Positions 32,624 through 39,940 of a stretch of DNA of 39,940 nucleotides are shown piece by piece. Source of the stretch: Clostridiales bacterium (GTDB lineage Bacteria > Bacillota > Clostridia > Lachnospirales > CAG-274); NCBI GenBank assembly GCA_021200955.1, contig JAJQFU010000032.1, positions 1 through 39,940 of the forward strand. Reading direction: 5' to 3'. Each line of letters starts with the position of its first letter. The stretch's first letter is position 1. The notes below the pieces were generated by a model. It did no database searches, was not told the origin of the DNA, and saw only the letters and a program-made list of their open reading frames with translations. The translations under genes and the position numbers were made by a program.

Positions 32624-33178
32624 TCACCCCTTTAAAACGTCCTTGTTTTTCAAAATATAATCAACTGCCGAAATTATTGTCAAAGCCGTCGCCAAAACCA
32701 TTATAACAACGGTTATTATTTTAAAGACTTGAATATCTAAGTTAAGTATCAGCAAAATTAACATTATCATCTGTGAAATTGTTTTAAGCTTTCCCCATTT
32801 TGAAGCTGCTATAACAATCCCCTTTTCGGCGGCTATGCTTCTGAAGCCGGTTATTAAAAATTCTCTGGCAATTATTATAATAACCACCACAGAGGGCAGA
32901 GACACAACTGCGTCGGGAATACCTATAAGGGCTATCATAGCTGAACAGCACAGAAGCTTGTCTGCAAGAGGATCCATAAACTTGCCGAAATCCGTTACAA
33001 GATTATAACGCCTTGCAATATAGCCGTCTAAGCAGTCTGTAATAGAAGCTACAATAAATACGCCCAAGGCAAGGTATCTGTTTAAGCTCCCGGGAAGCCC
33101 CAGGGGGCATAAAAGCAAAACCAAAAACACAGGCACTAATATTATTCTGAAAATCGTAAGCTTGTTTGGCAGGTTCAT
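32624..33178 (-). CDS. pgsA: CDP-diacylglycerol-glycerol-3-phosphate 3-phosphatidyltransferase
   Basis: A 184-aa integral membrane enzyme making phosphatidylglycerophosphate, the precursor of phosphatidylglycerol. The CDP-alcohol phosphotransferase motif D-x2-DG-x2-AR-x8-G-x3-D-x3-D is complete (Asp48, Asp51, Gly52, Ala55, Arg56, Gly65, Asp69, Asp73). MNLPNKLTIFRI at the N terminus is typical of PgsA. About five membrane helices. Length is usual. AAGGAGGG precedes the ATG. The pairing rimO-pgsA is common in Firmicutes. The 131-bp gap to rimO contains a long hairpin. Confidence 0.96.
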   Translation of the reverse strand: MNLPNKLTIFRIILVPVFLVLLLCPLGLPGSLNRYLALGVFIVASITDCLDGYIARRYNLVTDFGKFMDPLADKLLCCSAMIALIGIPDAVVSLPSVVVIIIIAREFLITGFRSIAAEKGIVIAASKWGKLKTISQMIMLILLILNLDIQVFKIITVVIMVLATALTIISAVDYILKNKDVLKG

Positions 33179-33276
33179 AAAAATCCCTCCTTAATTTAGC
33201 CTCCCCTTGAGGGCGTTCAGAAGTTTTGCTTTGAAAAACCGCTTTCAGCGCTCGATGTATTTCGGGTTCTCGGTGG

Positions 33277-33320
33277 CAGCTGAATGTAAATTTTTTCTTT
33301 TGAAAAAATTTACACAGCTG
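33277..33320. repeat. Long perfect hairpin spanning the rimO stop codon
   Basis: TGTAAATTTTTTC (33285-33297) and GAAAAAATTTACA (33302-33314) form a perfect 13-bp stem with a 4-nt loop. Outer CAGCTG copies at 33277-33282 and 33315-33320 extend it across a 2-nt bulge. The rimO stop (33310-33312) and last codons lie inside the arm. It may act as an attenuating terminator or mRNA-processing site between rimO and pgsA; no U-run follows. Confidence 0.6.
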
Positions 33321-34665
33321 ACGGAGAGGTGTTCACTTCCTCCCCCGTCAGGTCATAATCCGAATAAGACGTTATAAGCACGTTTACATAATCTCCGGAC
33401 AGCAGCTCCTTCTCCGAGCGGAAGAAAACATAGCCGTCTATTTCATAGCAGTCACGGTAGCTTCTGCCTATATAAATATTATCCTCTCCCGAAAGCTTTC
33501 CTTCTACAATTACCTTTAATGTTCTTCCCACAAAGCTTTTGCAGACTCTGTTTGAGATCTCCTGCTGAAGCTCTAAAAGCTCTCTTTTACGTCTTGACTT
33601 TGTGCTGTGGTGAACCTGACCCTTCATTTTAGCGGCAGGGGTGCCGTCCTCTCTTGAATATTCAAAAACACCCAAGCGGTCAAATGAAACCTCGTCCACA
33701 AAGTCCTTAAGCTCCTTAAACTCCTCTTCTGTTTCCTGAGGAAAGCCCACTATTATAGTGGTTCTTAAGCAAATATCCGGCATAGCCCCTCTCAGCTTAT
33801 TTATTACCTCTTTAAGCTCTTCCTTTCGGCTTCTTCTGCCCATTTTTTTAAGAACAGTGTCCGAAGCGTGCTGAATGGGCATATCCAAATAATGACAAAC
33901 CTTGGGGTTTTGAGCCATTTCAAAAATAAGGCTGTCAGTTATGTTTTCGGGGTAGGCATATAAAATTCTTATCCACTCTATGCCCTCTATTTCCGAAAGC
34001 CTTTTTATAAGAACATGAAGTCTGCTTTCGCCGTAGATGTCCTTTCCGTAAAGGGTTGTGTCCTGGGCTATGAGAATAAGCTCCGTTACGCCCTTGTCGG
34101 CTAACATCTGAGCTTCTTCAACAAGGCTTTCAAGGCTTCTGCTGCGGTATTTTCCCCTTAAAGATGGAATTGTACAGTATGTGCAGTGAGCGTCGCAGCC
34201 CTCGGCTATTTTAAGATATGCAAAGCCGCCCAGTGTTGTCATCATTCTAAGCTTAGGCAGTGTTTCGTCAAGTTTTTTGTCCTTGTCCTCGATTTTGACA
34301 ACACGTTTTTGACCCTCCGTCAAAGCCTTTATGACCTCGCCTATGCTTTCAAAAGCAGCTGTCCCCACAACTGCGTCTACCTCCGGCAGTTGTTTAAAAA
34401 TCTCGGTTTTATATCTCTCTGCCATACAGCCTGTTACTATAATAGCCTTTAAAACACCGCTTTTTTTATAATCGGCAACTCTTAAAATATTGTCGATTGC
34501 TTCCTTGTTTGCGTCGGCTATAAAACCGCAGCTGTTTATGACAATAATATCCGCTTCTTCCTCATTTTGCGTAATTTCATAGCCCTCTCTGTCAATAAGC
34601 CCCAGCATTATTTCAGAGTCAACCAAATTTTTATCACAGCCCAATGAAATAAAAGAAATTTTCAT
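33310..34665 (-). CDS. rimO: Ribosomal protein S12 methylthiotransferase RimO
   Basis: A 451-aa radical-SAM enzyme that adds a methylthio group to Asp88 of ribosomal protein S12. The UPF0004 domain carries cluster ligands Cys10, Cys46 and Cys80. The radical-SAM CxxxCxxC is Cys157-Cys161-Cys164 in GCDAHCTYCTIPSLRG. The RimO-type sequence ISLGCDKNLVDSE at the start and FDRLGVFEYSREDGTPAAKM separate it from MiaB. A TRAM domain occupies about 380-445. It starts 9 bp after fhs. Confidence 0.97.
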   Translation of the reverse strand: MKISFISLGCDKNLVDSEIMLGLIDREGYEITQNEEEADIIVINSCGFIADANKEAIDNILRVADYKKSGVLKAIIVTGCMAERYKTEIFKQLPEVDAVVGTAAFESIGEVIKALTEGQKRVVKIEDKDKKLDETLPKLRMMTTLGGFAYLKIAEGCDAHCTYCTIPSLRGKYRSRSLESLVEEAQMLADKGVTELILIAQDTTLYGKDIYGESRLHVLIKRLSEIEGIEWIRILYAYPENITDSLIFEMAQNPKVCHYLDMPIQHASDTVLKKMGRRSRKEELKEVINKLRGAMPDICLRTTIIVGFPQETEEEFKELKDFVDEVSFDRLGVFEYSREDGTPAAKMKGQVHHSTKSRRKRELLELQQEISNRVCKSFVGRTLKVIVEGKLSGEDNIYIGRSYRDCYEIDGYVFFRSEKELLSGDYVNVLITSYSDYDLTGEEVNTSPSAV

Positions 34666-34674
34666 AGCTTCACC

Positions 34675-36348
34675 TTAAAACAGTCCCGTAATTTCGCCCT
34701 TGTCGTTTACGTCAATATTTTCAGCCGCAGGTCTCTTGGGCAGCCCGGGCATAGTCATAATACTTCCGGCAATAGCTACTGCAAAGCCCGCTCCGGCTGA
34801 AAGGGTTACACTCTTAATACTAATGTTAAAGCCTGTGGGTCTGCCTAAAAGAGCAGGGTTATCCGAAAGTGAATATTGTGTTTTAGCTATGCACACGGGC
34901 ACATTTTTATAGCCGATTGCTTCTATCTTATCAATGTCCTTCTTAGCCTTAGGGGTATAGTCAACACCGTCAGCTCCGTAGATTTCCTTGGCTACGGTTT
35001 CGATTTTATCCTTTATGGACATATCGTCGGGGTAAAGGGGCTTGAAGTTTGAAGGCTTGTTCTTAAGAACATTCAAAACCTTCTTGCCCAGCTCAATGCC
35101 TCCGTCGCCGCCTTTAGCCCAAACCTCCGAAAGTGCAAAGTCTGCGCCCATTTCTTCACAGCGTGTCTTTATATAGTCTGTTTCTTCTTCAGTGTCGGCG
35201 GTAAATGAGTTCAAAGTTACAACAACAGGCACGCCGTACTTGCCCAAATTTTCAATATGCTTTTCGAGATTAGAGAAGCCTTTTTTAACCGCCTCGAGGT
35301 TAGGTGTGTTAAGGCTGTTTTTGTCTGCTCCGCCGTTATATTTAAGTGATCTGACAGTTGCCACAAGAACAACACAGTCGGGCTTTAAGCCTGCAAAACG
35401 GCATTTTATGTCAAAGAACTTTTCAGCCCCCAAATCTGCGCCGAAGCCCGCTTCCGTAATAGCTATTTCGGAAAGCGCCATAGCTGTTTTAGTGGCTTTT
35501 ACCGAATTGCAGCCGTGGGCGATGTTAGCGAAAGGCCCGCCATGAATTATTGCCGGTGTATGCTCTAATGTCTGAACAAGGTTGGGCTTCAAGGCGTCCT
35601 TAAGAAGAGCCGCCATAGCTCCGTCCGCCTTTAAATCTCCGGCAGTAACAGGCTCACCCGAATAGTTGTAGCCTACAATAATTTTAGCAAGACGTGTCTT
35701 AAGGTCAGCTATATCCTCCGCAAGGCACATAATAGCCATAATTTCCGACGCAACGGTTATTTGAAAGCTGTCCTGTCTTACAACGCCGTCAGCCTTTGCC
35801 CCAAGACCTATAACAATGCTTCTTAAAGCTCTGTCATTCATATCCAAAGCTCTTTTCCATGTAATTGTTTTGGGGTCAATGTTAAGCTCGTTGCCCTGCT
35901 GAAGGTGGTTGTCAAGCATTGCACTCAAAAGATTGTTGGCTGTTGTCATTGCGTGAATATCCCCTGTAAAGTGGAGGTTAATATCCTCCATAGGCACAAC
36001 CTGGGCATATCCGCCGCCGGCTGCTCCGCCCTTAATTCCGAAACATGGGCCTAAAGAGGGTTCTCTCAAAGCAACCATTGTTTTTTTACCCAGCTTGTTT
36101 AAGCCTTGAGCAAGACCTATTGTGGTGGTGGTTTTGCCCTCTCCGGCAGGGGTTGGGTTTACGGCTGTTACCAAAACAAGCTTTCCCTTTTTACCGCTTG
36201 CCAAGGTTCTGTTATAAAGCTCGTCTGACAGCTTTGCCTTATATTTTCCGTAAAGCTCCAAATCGTCGGAGCTTATGCCAAAGTCCTCCGCTATTTTTGT
36301 TATGGGATACATTTCCGCTTCCTGTGCAATCTGAATATCTGTTTTCAT
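34675..36348 (-). CDS. fhs: Formate-tetrahydrofolate ligase
   Basis: A 557-aa ATP-dependent enzyme that activates formate as 10-formyl-THF, feeding purine synthesis or acetogenic C1 metabolism. The P-loop is [14 protein letters not shown] (about residues 66-79). Other signatures are [51 protein letters not shown] and [23 protein letters not shown]. Length equals the family norm (about 556). AGGAGG precedes the ATG. It lies 35 bp after ftsK in the same direction. Its presence alone does not prove acetogenesis. Confidence 0.98.
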   Translation of the reverse strand: MKTDIQIAQEAEMYPITKIAEDFGISSDDLELYGKYKAKLSDELYNRTLASGKKGKLVLVTAVNPTPAGEGKTTTTIGLAQGLNKLGKKTMVALREPSLGPCFGIKGGAAGGGYAQVVPMEDINLHFTGDIHAMTTANNLLSAMLDNHLQQGNELNIDPKTITWKRALDMNDRALRSIVIGLGAKADGVVRQDSFQITVASEIMAIMCLAEDIADLKTRLAKIIVGYNYSGEPVTAGDLKADGAMAALLKDALKPNLVQTLEHTPAIIHGGPFANIAHGCNSVKATKTAMALSEIAITEAGFGADLGAEKFFDIKCRFAGLKPDCVVLVATVRSLKYNGGADKNSLNTPNLEAVKKGFSNLEKHIENLGKYGVPVVVTLNSFTADTEEETDYIKTRCEEMGADFALSEVWAKGGDGGIELGKKVLNVLKNKPSNFKPLYPDDMSIKDKIETVAKEIYGADGVDYTPKAKKDIDKIEAIGYKNVPVCIAKTQYSLSDNPALLGRPTGFNISIKSVTLSAGAGFAVAIAGSIMTMPGLPKRPAAENIDVNDKGEITGLF

Positions 36349-36383
36349 TTAATAAGCTCCTCCTTTTATAATATACAGTATTA

Positions 36384-39300
36384 TTAAAACATGTTGCTGC
36401 GTCTTTCCGAATATTCTCTCCATTCCTCTTTGTCCATAAGAACAGCCCTTGGCTTTGCTCCGTTTTCGGGACCTATAATACCTCTGTCCTCAAGCTCGTC
36501 AATAATTCTTGCGGCGCGGTTATAGCCGATTTGGAACTGTCTCTGAATAAGTGAGGTTGAAGCCTTTTTGCTTTTAACGATATAAGCTATTACATCGTCC
36601 GTCAGCTCGTCGCTGCCCCCTCTTCCCCCCGATGAACCGCCTACAGAAGCAATATCCTCTCTGTCGGCGTTTTCAATGCTTTCAATAACCGACATATCGT
36701 AGTTGTTTTCATCGGTTTTAATATAGTCAACAATTCTCTTTATCTCCTCGTTGGTTATAAATGCGCCCTGAACTCTCAGAGTTCTGTCCATTTCAACGGT
36801 TTTAACAAGCATATCACCTCTGCCTATAAGCTTTTCAGCCCCTGACTCGTCAAGAATAATTCTTGAGTTTATAGCCTGAGCAACTGAAAAGGCAATTCGT
36901 GAGGGAATGTTGCTCTTAATAACGCCTGTAATAACGTCTGAAGAGGGTCGCTGGGTCGCCACAATAAGGTGAATGCCTGCGGCTCTCGCAAGCTGTGTTA
37001 AACGCTGAATATGACCTTCAACCTCTTTTTTGGCAACAAGCATAAGATCCGCCAGCTCGTCTATAATTATAACAAGCTTGTAAAGTGGCTTTTGACCCTG
37101 TTTCTCCAAATATTCGTTATATTCGTCAAGGTTTCTGACCCCTACGTCTGCGCAAAGCTTATAGCGGCGCATCATTTCCGTACAGGCCCAGTTCAGAGCC
37201 GCCGAAGCCTTGTGGGGGTCTGTTACCACAGGTATCAAAAGGTGGGGAATACCGTTGTAAACATTAAGCTCAACCATTTTAGGGTCTACAAGAATAAGTC
37301 TGACCTCGTCGGGGGTTGCCTTATATAAAAGGCAGTTTATAAGGGTGTTTATACAAACGGACTTACCTGAATTTGTAGCCCCGGCAATAAGGAAGTGGGG
37401 CGCTTTGGCAATGTCCTTTACAATTACGTTGCCGGCTACGTCCTTGCCTAAGGCAAAGGTCAGCTTTGACTTTGCAGACTGAAATTTCTTGCTTGCCACA
37501 ACCTCGGAAAAGTGAACGTTTATGGGGTGTTCGTTGGGAATTTCTATACCCACTGCGGTTTTCCCCGGTATAGGCGCTTCAATCATAATTTTTTCAGCCG
37601 CAAGACGCATTGCAAGGTCTTTGTCAAGGCTGGCTATGCTTTTGACCTTAGTGCCAACTGCCGGAACAAGCTCATATCTTGTAATTGTAGGCCCCTGGCT
37701 TACCTCAACAACAGTCGCCGATACCCTGAAGCTTTTAAGAGTTTCTTCTAATATATGTGAGTTTTTAATAAGCTCGTCTCTGTTATTTTCCTGCTTTTTA
37801 AGGTCGGGGTTTTTATCCAAAAAGCTGAGCTTGGGATATTTATATTCCGACTGTCTGCTTTGAGACAGCTTTTTAACTGTAGCTGCGTCCCCTTCCACAA
37901 CCTTAACCCTGTCTTTGACCTCTTGGGGTACAACAACCTCTTCAGACTGATCCTCCCAGGGGGGTATGTCTATAACTGCCGTTTCATTAACATCTGAGCC
38001 TGTGTCGGATAAGGGCTCGGCTTCGACAGCCTTAACAGCTTCATCTTCTTCTATAATATCGTCCGGTTCTTCGCCTTCCTCAATATATTCAATTTCTTCT
38101 GTATCAACCGTTTCTTCGGCTTTTTTAACCTCAGGTTCAAAGACCTCTTCGGGGTAGGTTTGTATTTCTTCCTCAACACCCTCCGAGTAAGCTTCTTCAC
38201 CGTTCCCGCCGTCTGAATATTCTTCAGCGTATTCGTCCGAAGCCTTTGGCTTGCTTCTTAAAAATTCGGGAATGTATGACGAAGAGGTACGCTGTGGCTT
38301 ATCCTGCTTCAAAAATTCAAAGCTGTCGTTTTTGCTTTCGGCTTTTTCCTTTTCAATTCGTGCAGAGCCTTCGGCAACACGCCTTGACATAATGTCGGGG
38401 CTCGGCTTTTTCTCCCCGGTTCTCTTTCTTATGTCTACAAGCTTAGCGTCCTTATAGCTTTTTTCTTTTCTGAGCTTTTCATAATAATCGCTTTCGGGTT
38501 CTTCCTCTTCATATTCATAATCATAAACAGGCTCTCTTCGGCTGATTTTGGGAGCTTTCTTGGGGGCTTTCCTTGCGGGCGGTTCATATTCTTCATCGCC
38601 GTAATAATCCCCTACTTCATCGTCATAATAATCGTCATATTCATCATAATATTCATCTTCGTCATAATATTCCTCTTCTCTGTATATTCCCCCCATAATT
38701 GTGGTTGAAATAAAGTGCCAAAAGTCGGAAACCATAACGAAAATGCTCTTTCCCGAAATTAAAAAGCAAAGCGCCGCAATCAAAAACACGAATATTATAA
38801 TACTGCACGCCTTTTTAAATATCAAAAGACAAAGCTCACCTAAAAGACCGCCGAAAAAACCGCCGCCTATATAGTCTGAATCCGTAAAGCCCCCGGTCAG
38901 AGCCGAAAAGTCAAAGCCCTCAGCCCCCTCTCTTACCAAAACGTGTATAAGAGATATAACCGCTATAAACAGCAGACTGCAGAGAACGGCTTTATATTTG
39001 GCTCTTTCTCTGTTTTCCATCATAAACAGCCCGATTACCGCCAAAATAAGGGCAAAGGGGAAAATATAAGCCCCTATTCCGAAAAACCCCTTTAAAACAG
39101 ACAGCATAACCTGACCGAAAATTGTGTCTGAAGCAAAGAACAGGCTGAAAATAACCAAAATTCCGAAACCTGCCGCCATTATACAGCAGGCCTCAAAGGC
39201 TGCCGGGCTTAATGTCTTTTTTACCTTAGGCTCTGCTTTTGTGTTCTCTGCCGTCTTTGCAGGCTTGCTTGTTTTAGCCGTCGTTTTCTTGGCTGTTGTT

Positions 39301-39428
39301 TTTGTATTTGATTTATTATTGCTTTTTGCGGCAGACTTAGCCGTTGTTTTCTTCTTTGCGGCGGTTTTCTTTGCCGTCTGCCCGGAGGTCTTTTTTGCCT
39401 CCTGTTTCTTCTGTGCCAATTTTATCAC
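36384..39428 (-). CDS. ftsK: FtsK/SpoIIIE family DNA translocase
   Basis: A 1014-aa ATP-driven double-stranded DNA pump for chromosome segregation at division or sporulation septa. Residues 1-72 form a Lys/Thr/Ala-rich basic tail. Four or so membrane helices span about 78-235. An unusual Tyr/Asp/Glu-rich stretch (about 245-285) begins a long acidic linker reaching about 540. The motor has Walker A GATNSGKSV (about 682-690) and Walker B IIIDELADLM (about 786-795). The C-terminal gamma winged helix (about 945-1005) reads DSEQ-orienting DNA with STSLIQRQFQIGYNRAARIIDELE. The frame opens with GTG at 39428. A TTG at 39419 has a better-placed Shine-Dalgarno (GGGTGAT), so the true start may be three codons in. 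It is the first gene of the nine-gene run. Confidence 0.95.
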   Translation of the reverse strand: MIKLAQKKQEAKKTSGQTAKKTAAKKKTTAKSAAKSNNKSNTKTTAKKTTAKTSKPAKTAENTKAEPKVKKTLSPAAFEACCIMAAGFGILVIFSLFFASDTIFGQVMLSVLKGFFGIGAYIFPFALILAVIGLFMMENRERAKYKAVLCSLLFIAVISLIHVLVREGAEGFDFSALTGGFTDSDYIGGGFFGGLLGELCLLIFKKACSIIIFVFLIAALCFLISGKSIFVMVSDFWHFISTTIMGGIYREEEYYDEDEYYDEYDDYYDDEVGDYYGDEEYEPPARKAPKKAPKISRREPVYDYEYEEEEPESDYYEKLRKEKSYKDAKLVDIRKRTGEKKPSPDIMSRRVAEGSARIEKEKAESKNDSFEFLKQDKPQRTSSSYIPEFLRSKPKASDEYAEEYSDGGNGEEAYSEGVEEEIQTYPEEVFEPEVKKAEETVDTEEIEYIEEGEEPDDIIEEDEAVKAVEAEPLSDTGSDVNETAVIDIPPWEDQSEEVVVPQEVKDRVKVVEGDAATVKKLSQSRQSEYKYPKLSFLDKNPDLKKQENNRDELIKNSHILEETLKSFRVSATVVEVSQGPTITRYELVPAVGTKVKSIASLDKDLAMRLAAEKIMIEAPIPGKTAVGIEIPNEHPINVHFSEVVASKKFQSAKSKLTFALGKDVAGNVIVKDIAKAPHFLIAGATNSGKSVCINTLINCLLYKATPDEVRLILVDPKMVELNVYNGIPHLLIPVVTDPHKASAALNWACTEMMRRYKLCADVGVRNLDEYNEYLEKQGQKPLYKLVIIIDELADLMLVAKKEVEGHIQRLTQLARAAGIHLIVATQRPSSDVITGVIKSNIPSRIAFSVAQAINSRIILDESGAEKLIGRGDMLVKTVEMDRTLRVQGAFITNEEIKRIVDYIKTDENNYDMSVIESIENADREDIASVGGSSGGRGGSDELTDDVIAYIVKSKKASTSLIQRQFQIGYNRAARIIDELEDRGIIGPENGAKPRAVLMDKEEWREYSERRSNMF

Positions 39429-39475
39429 CCTGTTCTCAGTACACCGGCTTTACACGCCGACACTTATTAAAGCCT

Positions 39476-39505
39476 ATTATAACATTTTTTTTGAGTTTTG
39501 TATAG
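39476..39505 (-). promoter_or_regulatory. Promoter of the ftsK-galE gene run
   Basis: On the - strand, TATACA (39500-39505) and TATAAT (39476-39481) are separated by 18 bp. A small CGGC/GCCG hairpin lies in the roughly 45-nt leader before the ftsK start. Confidence 0.6.
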
Positions 39506-39530
39506 GTTTATATTGTTAATTTTTTTAATT

Positions 39531-39566
39531 CAGTTCAGCTGTTTAGCGAATTAGTTAGTTGAACTG
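39531..39566. repeat. Short inverted repeat upstream of ftsK
   Basis: CAGTTCA (39531-39537) and TGAACTG (39560-39566) pair over 7 bp around a 22-bp AT-rich loop in the divergent intergenic region. It could be an operator or a chance palindrome. The rest of 39429-39641 shows nothing coding. Confidence 0.3.
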
Positions 39567-39641
39567 TTGTGATTTGCTTTTGTAATTTGCTTTAAAGTAA
39601 AAACACATTTAAAATTGTGAAAAATAATATTTCATTTTATC

Positions 39642-39670
39642 TTTACTTCAGACAATTTTTTTGATATAAT
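39642..39670 (+). promoter_or_regulatory. Promoter of the small terminal ORF
   Basis: TTTACT (39642-39647) and TATAAT (39665-39670) are 17 bp apart. The 85-nt leader contains TCGC-TAAC/GTTA-GGCGA (about 39683-39705, one bulged base) and TAGGTA pairing with TACCTA, so it is structured up to the AAGGAGGTG ribosome-binding site. Confidence 0.6.
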
Positions 39671-39761
39671 GCCAATTAGGTAATCGCTAACGGGTTGGTT
39701 AGGCGAGCTTCTGTTATAATTTTAGTACCTATCGGACTTTTATTATAAGGAGGTGTCGCTA

Positions 39762-39881
39762 ATGGTTGCATTTGATATAATTTTTGCTTACTTTACTATT
39801 ATACAAACTGTATACGATGTAAAGTACATAGCATTGTTATTGAAAATATTGCTCAATGAAAAAGACCACCCTGTATTGTAA
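39762..39881 (+). CDS. Small hydrophobic protein, possible holin-like type I toxin
   Basis: A 39-codon ORF with an ideal Shine-Dalgarno (AAGGAGGTG), its own promoter and a structured leader. It is shorter than usual gene-caller limits. The peptide starts MVAFDIIFAY, is mostly hydrophobic to about residue 31 and ends in a charged NEKDHPVL. The MV-(T/A)-(F/Y)-x-x-(I/L)F-x-(Y/F) opening recalls the small holin-like toxins of Firmicutes type I toxin-antitoxin systems, from memory. The middle differs from those I remember, so it could be a truncated or diverged copy. No antisense antitoxin promoter was identified. Confidence 0.5.
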   Translation: MVAFDIIFAYFTIIQTVYDVKYIALLLKILLNEKDHPVL

Positions 39882-39890
39882 GCACATTTT

Positions 39891-39915
39891 GAACCCACCC
39901 CTGTCAAGTAGACAG
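39891..39915. mobile_element. Possible insertion-sequence end at the window edge
   Basis: Read on the - strand, CTGTCTACTTGACAGGGG followed by TGGGTTC resembles terminal inverted repeats of some IS3-type elements, and the core CTGTC/GACAG is itself a 5-bp hairpin. No transposase or matching opposite end is in the window, so the call is weak; a terminator hairpin of the small ORF is an alternative. Confidence 0.2.
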
Positions 39916-39940
39916 AGCAAATAACAAAAGAATTATGTAT

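Overview
The window looks like the chromosome of a low-GC Gram-positive anaerobe of the class Clostridia, probably a gut or rumen commensal. The evidence is strong AGGAGG ribosome-binding sites, sigma-A-type TTGACA/TATAAT promoters, AT-rich intergenic DNA, a BspA-type leucine-rich-repeat surface protein ending in a dockerin-like module, formate-tetrahydrofolate ligase, a zinc-ribbon-type S18, and close relatives of Bacillus/Clostridium families (YqeG, YibE/F, NusG-II, Gx transporter). No tRNA, rRNA, CRISPR array or prophage was seen. Species cannot be fixed from the sequence alone.

Left part (1-13.7 kb, all + strand): a 2385-residue secreted LRR protein; an alkaline phosphatase lipoprotein followed 3 bp later by a YibE/F membrane protein; and a CorA-type transporter followed by polyphosphate kinase. 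The last two units each have a promoter with four hexamers spaced exactly 11 bp apart. The hexamers sit at the same distance from the -10 box in both promoters, which points to a shared PhoP/PhoB-type phosphate-starvation regulon.

Middle (13.8-22.6 kb, - strand): a complete branched-chain amino-acid ABC importer (livK-livH-livM-livG-livF), the rpsF-ssb-rpsR operon with a probable S6:S18 autoregulatory leader, and yqeG-aroE-aroK/aroQ. In the last, overlapping genes (including a kinase-dehydratase fusion) encode three consecutive shikimate-pathway steps.

Centre (22.6-28.4 kb): a DUF4914 protein with a kinase-like glycine-rich loop is preceded by a compact structured 5' leader. It is followed by about 450 bp of palindrome-dense, locally GC-rich non-coding DNA. 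Next come an aminotransferase, a WYL-domain regulator and a divergent unknown gene. The two divergent promoters carry matching 18-bp operators placed identically relative to each -10 box.

Right part (28.4-39.4 kb, - strand): a tightly packed nine-gene run, ftsK - fhs - rimO - pgsA - S41 protease - CmpB-like membrane protein - NusG-II protein - Gx transporter - galE. To its right is a promoter, a structured leader and a 39-codon hydrophobic ORF, then a possible insertion-sequence end near the window edge.

The best candidates for something undescribed are the DUF4914 gene with its leader RNA, the palindrome-rich block 24.88-25.36 kb, the paired Pho-like promoters linking YibE/F and CorA to phosphate control, and the WYL operator pair with its unknown target gene.
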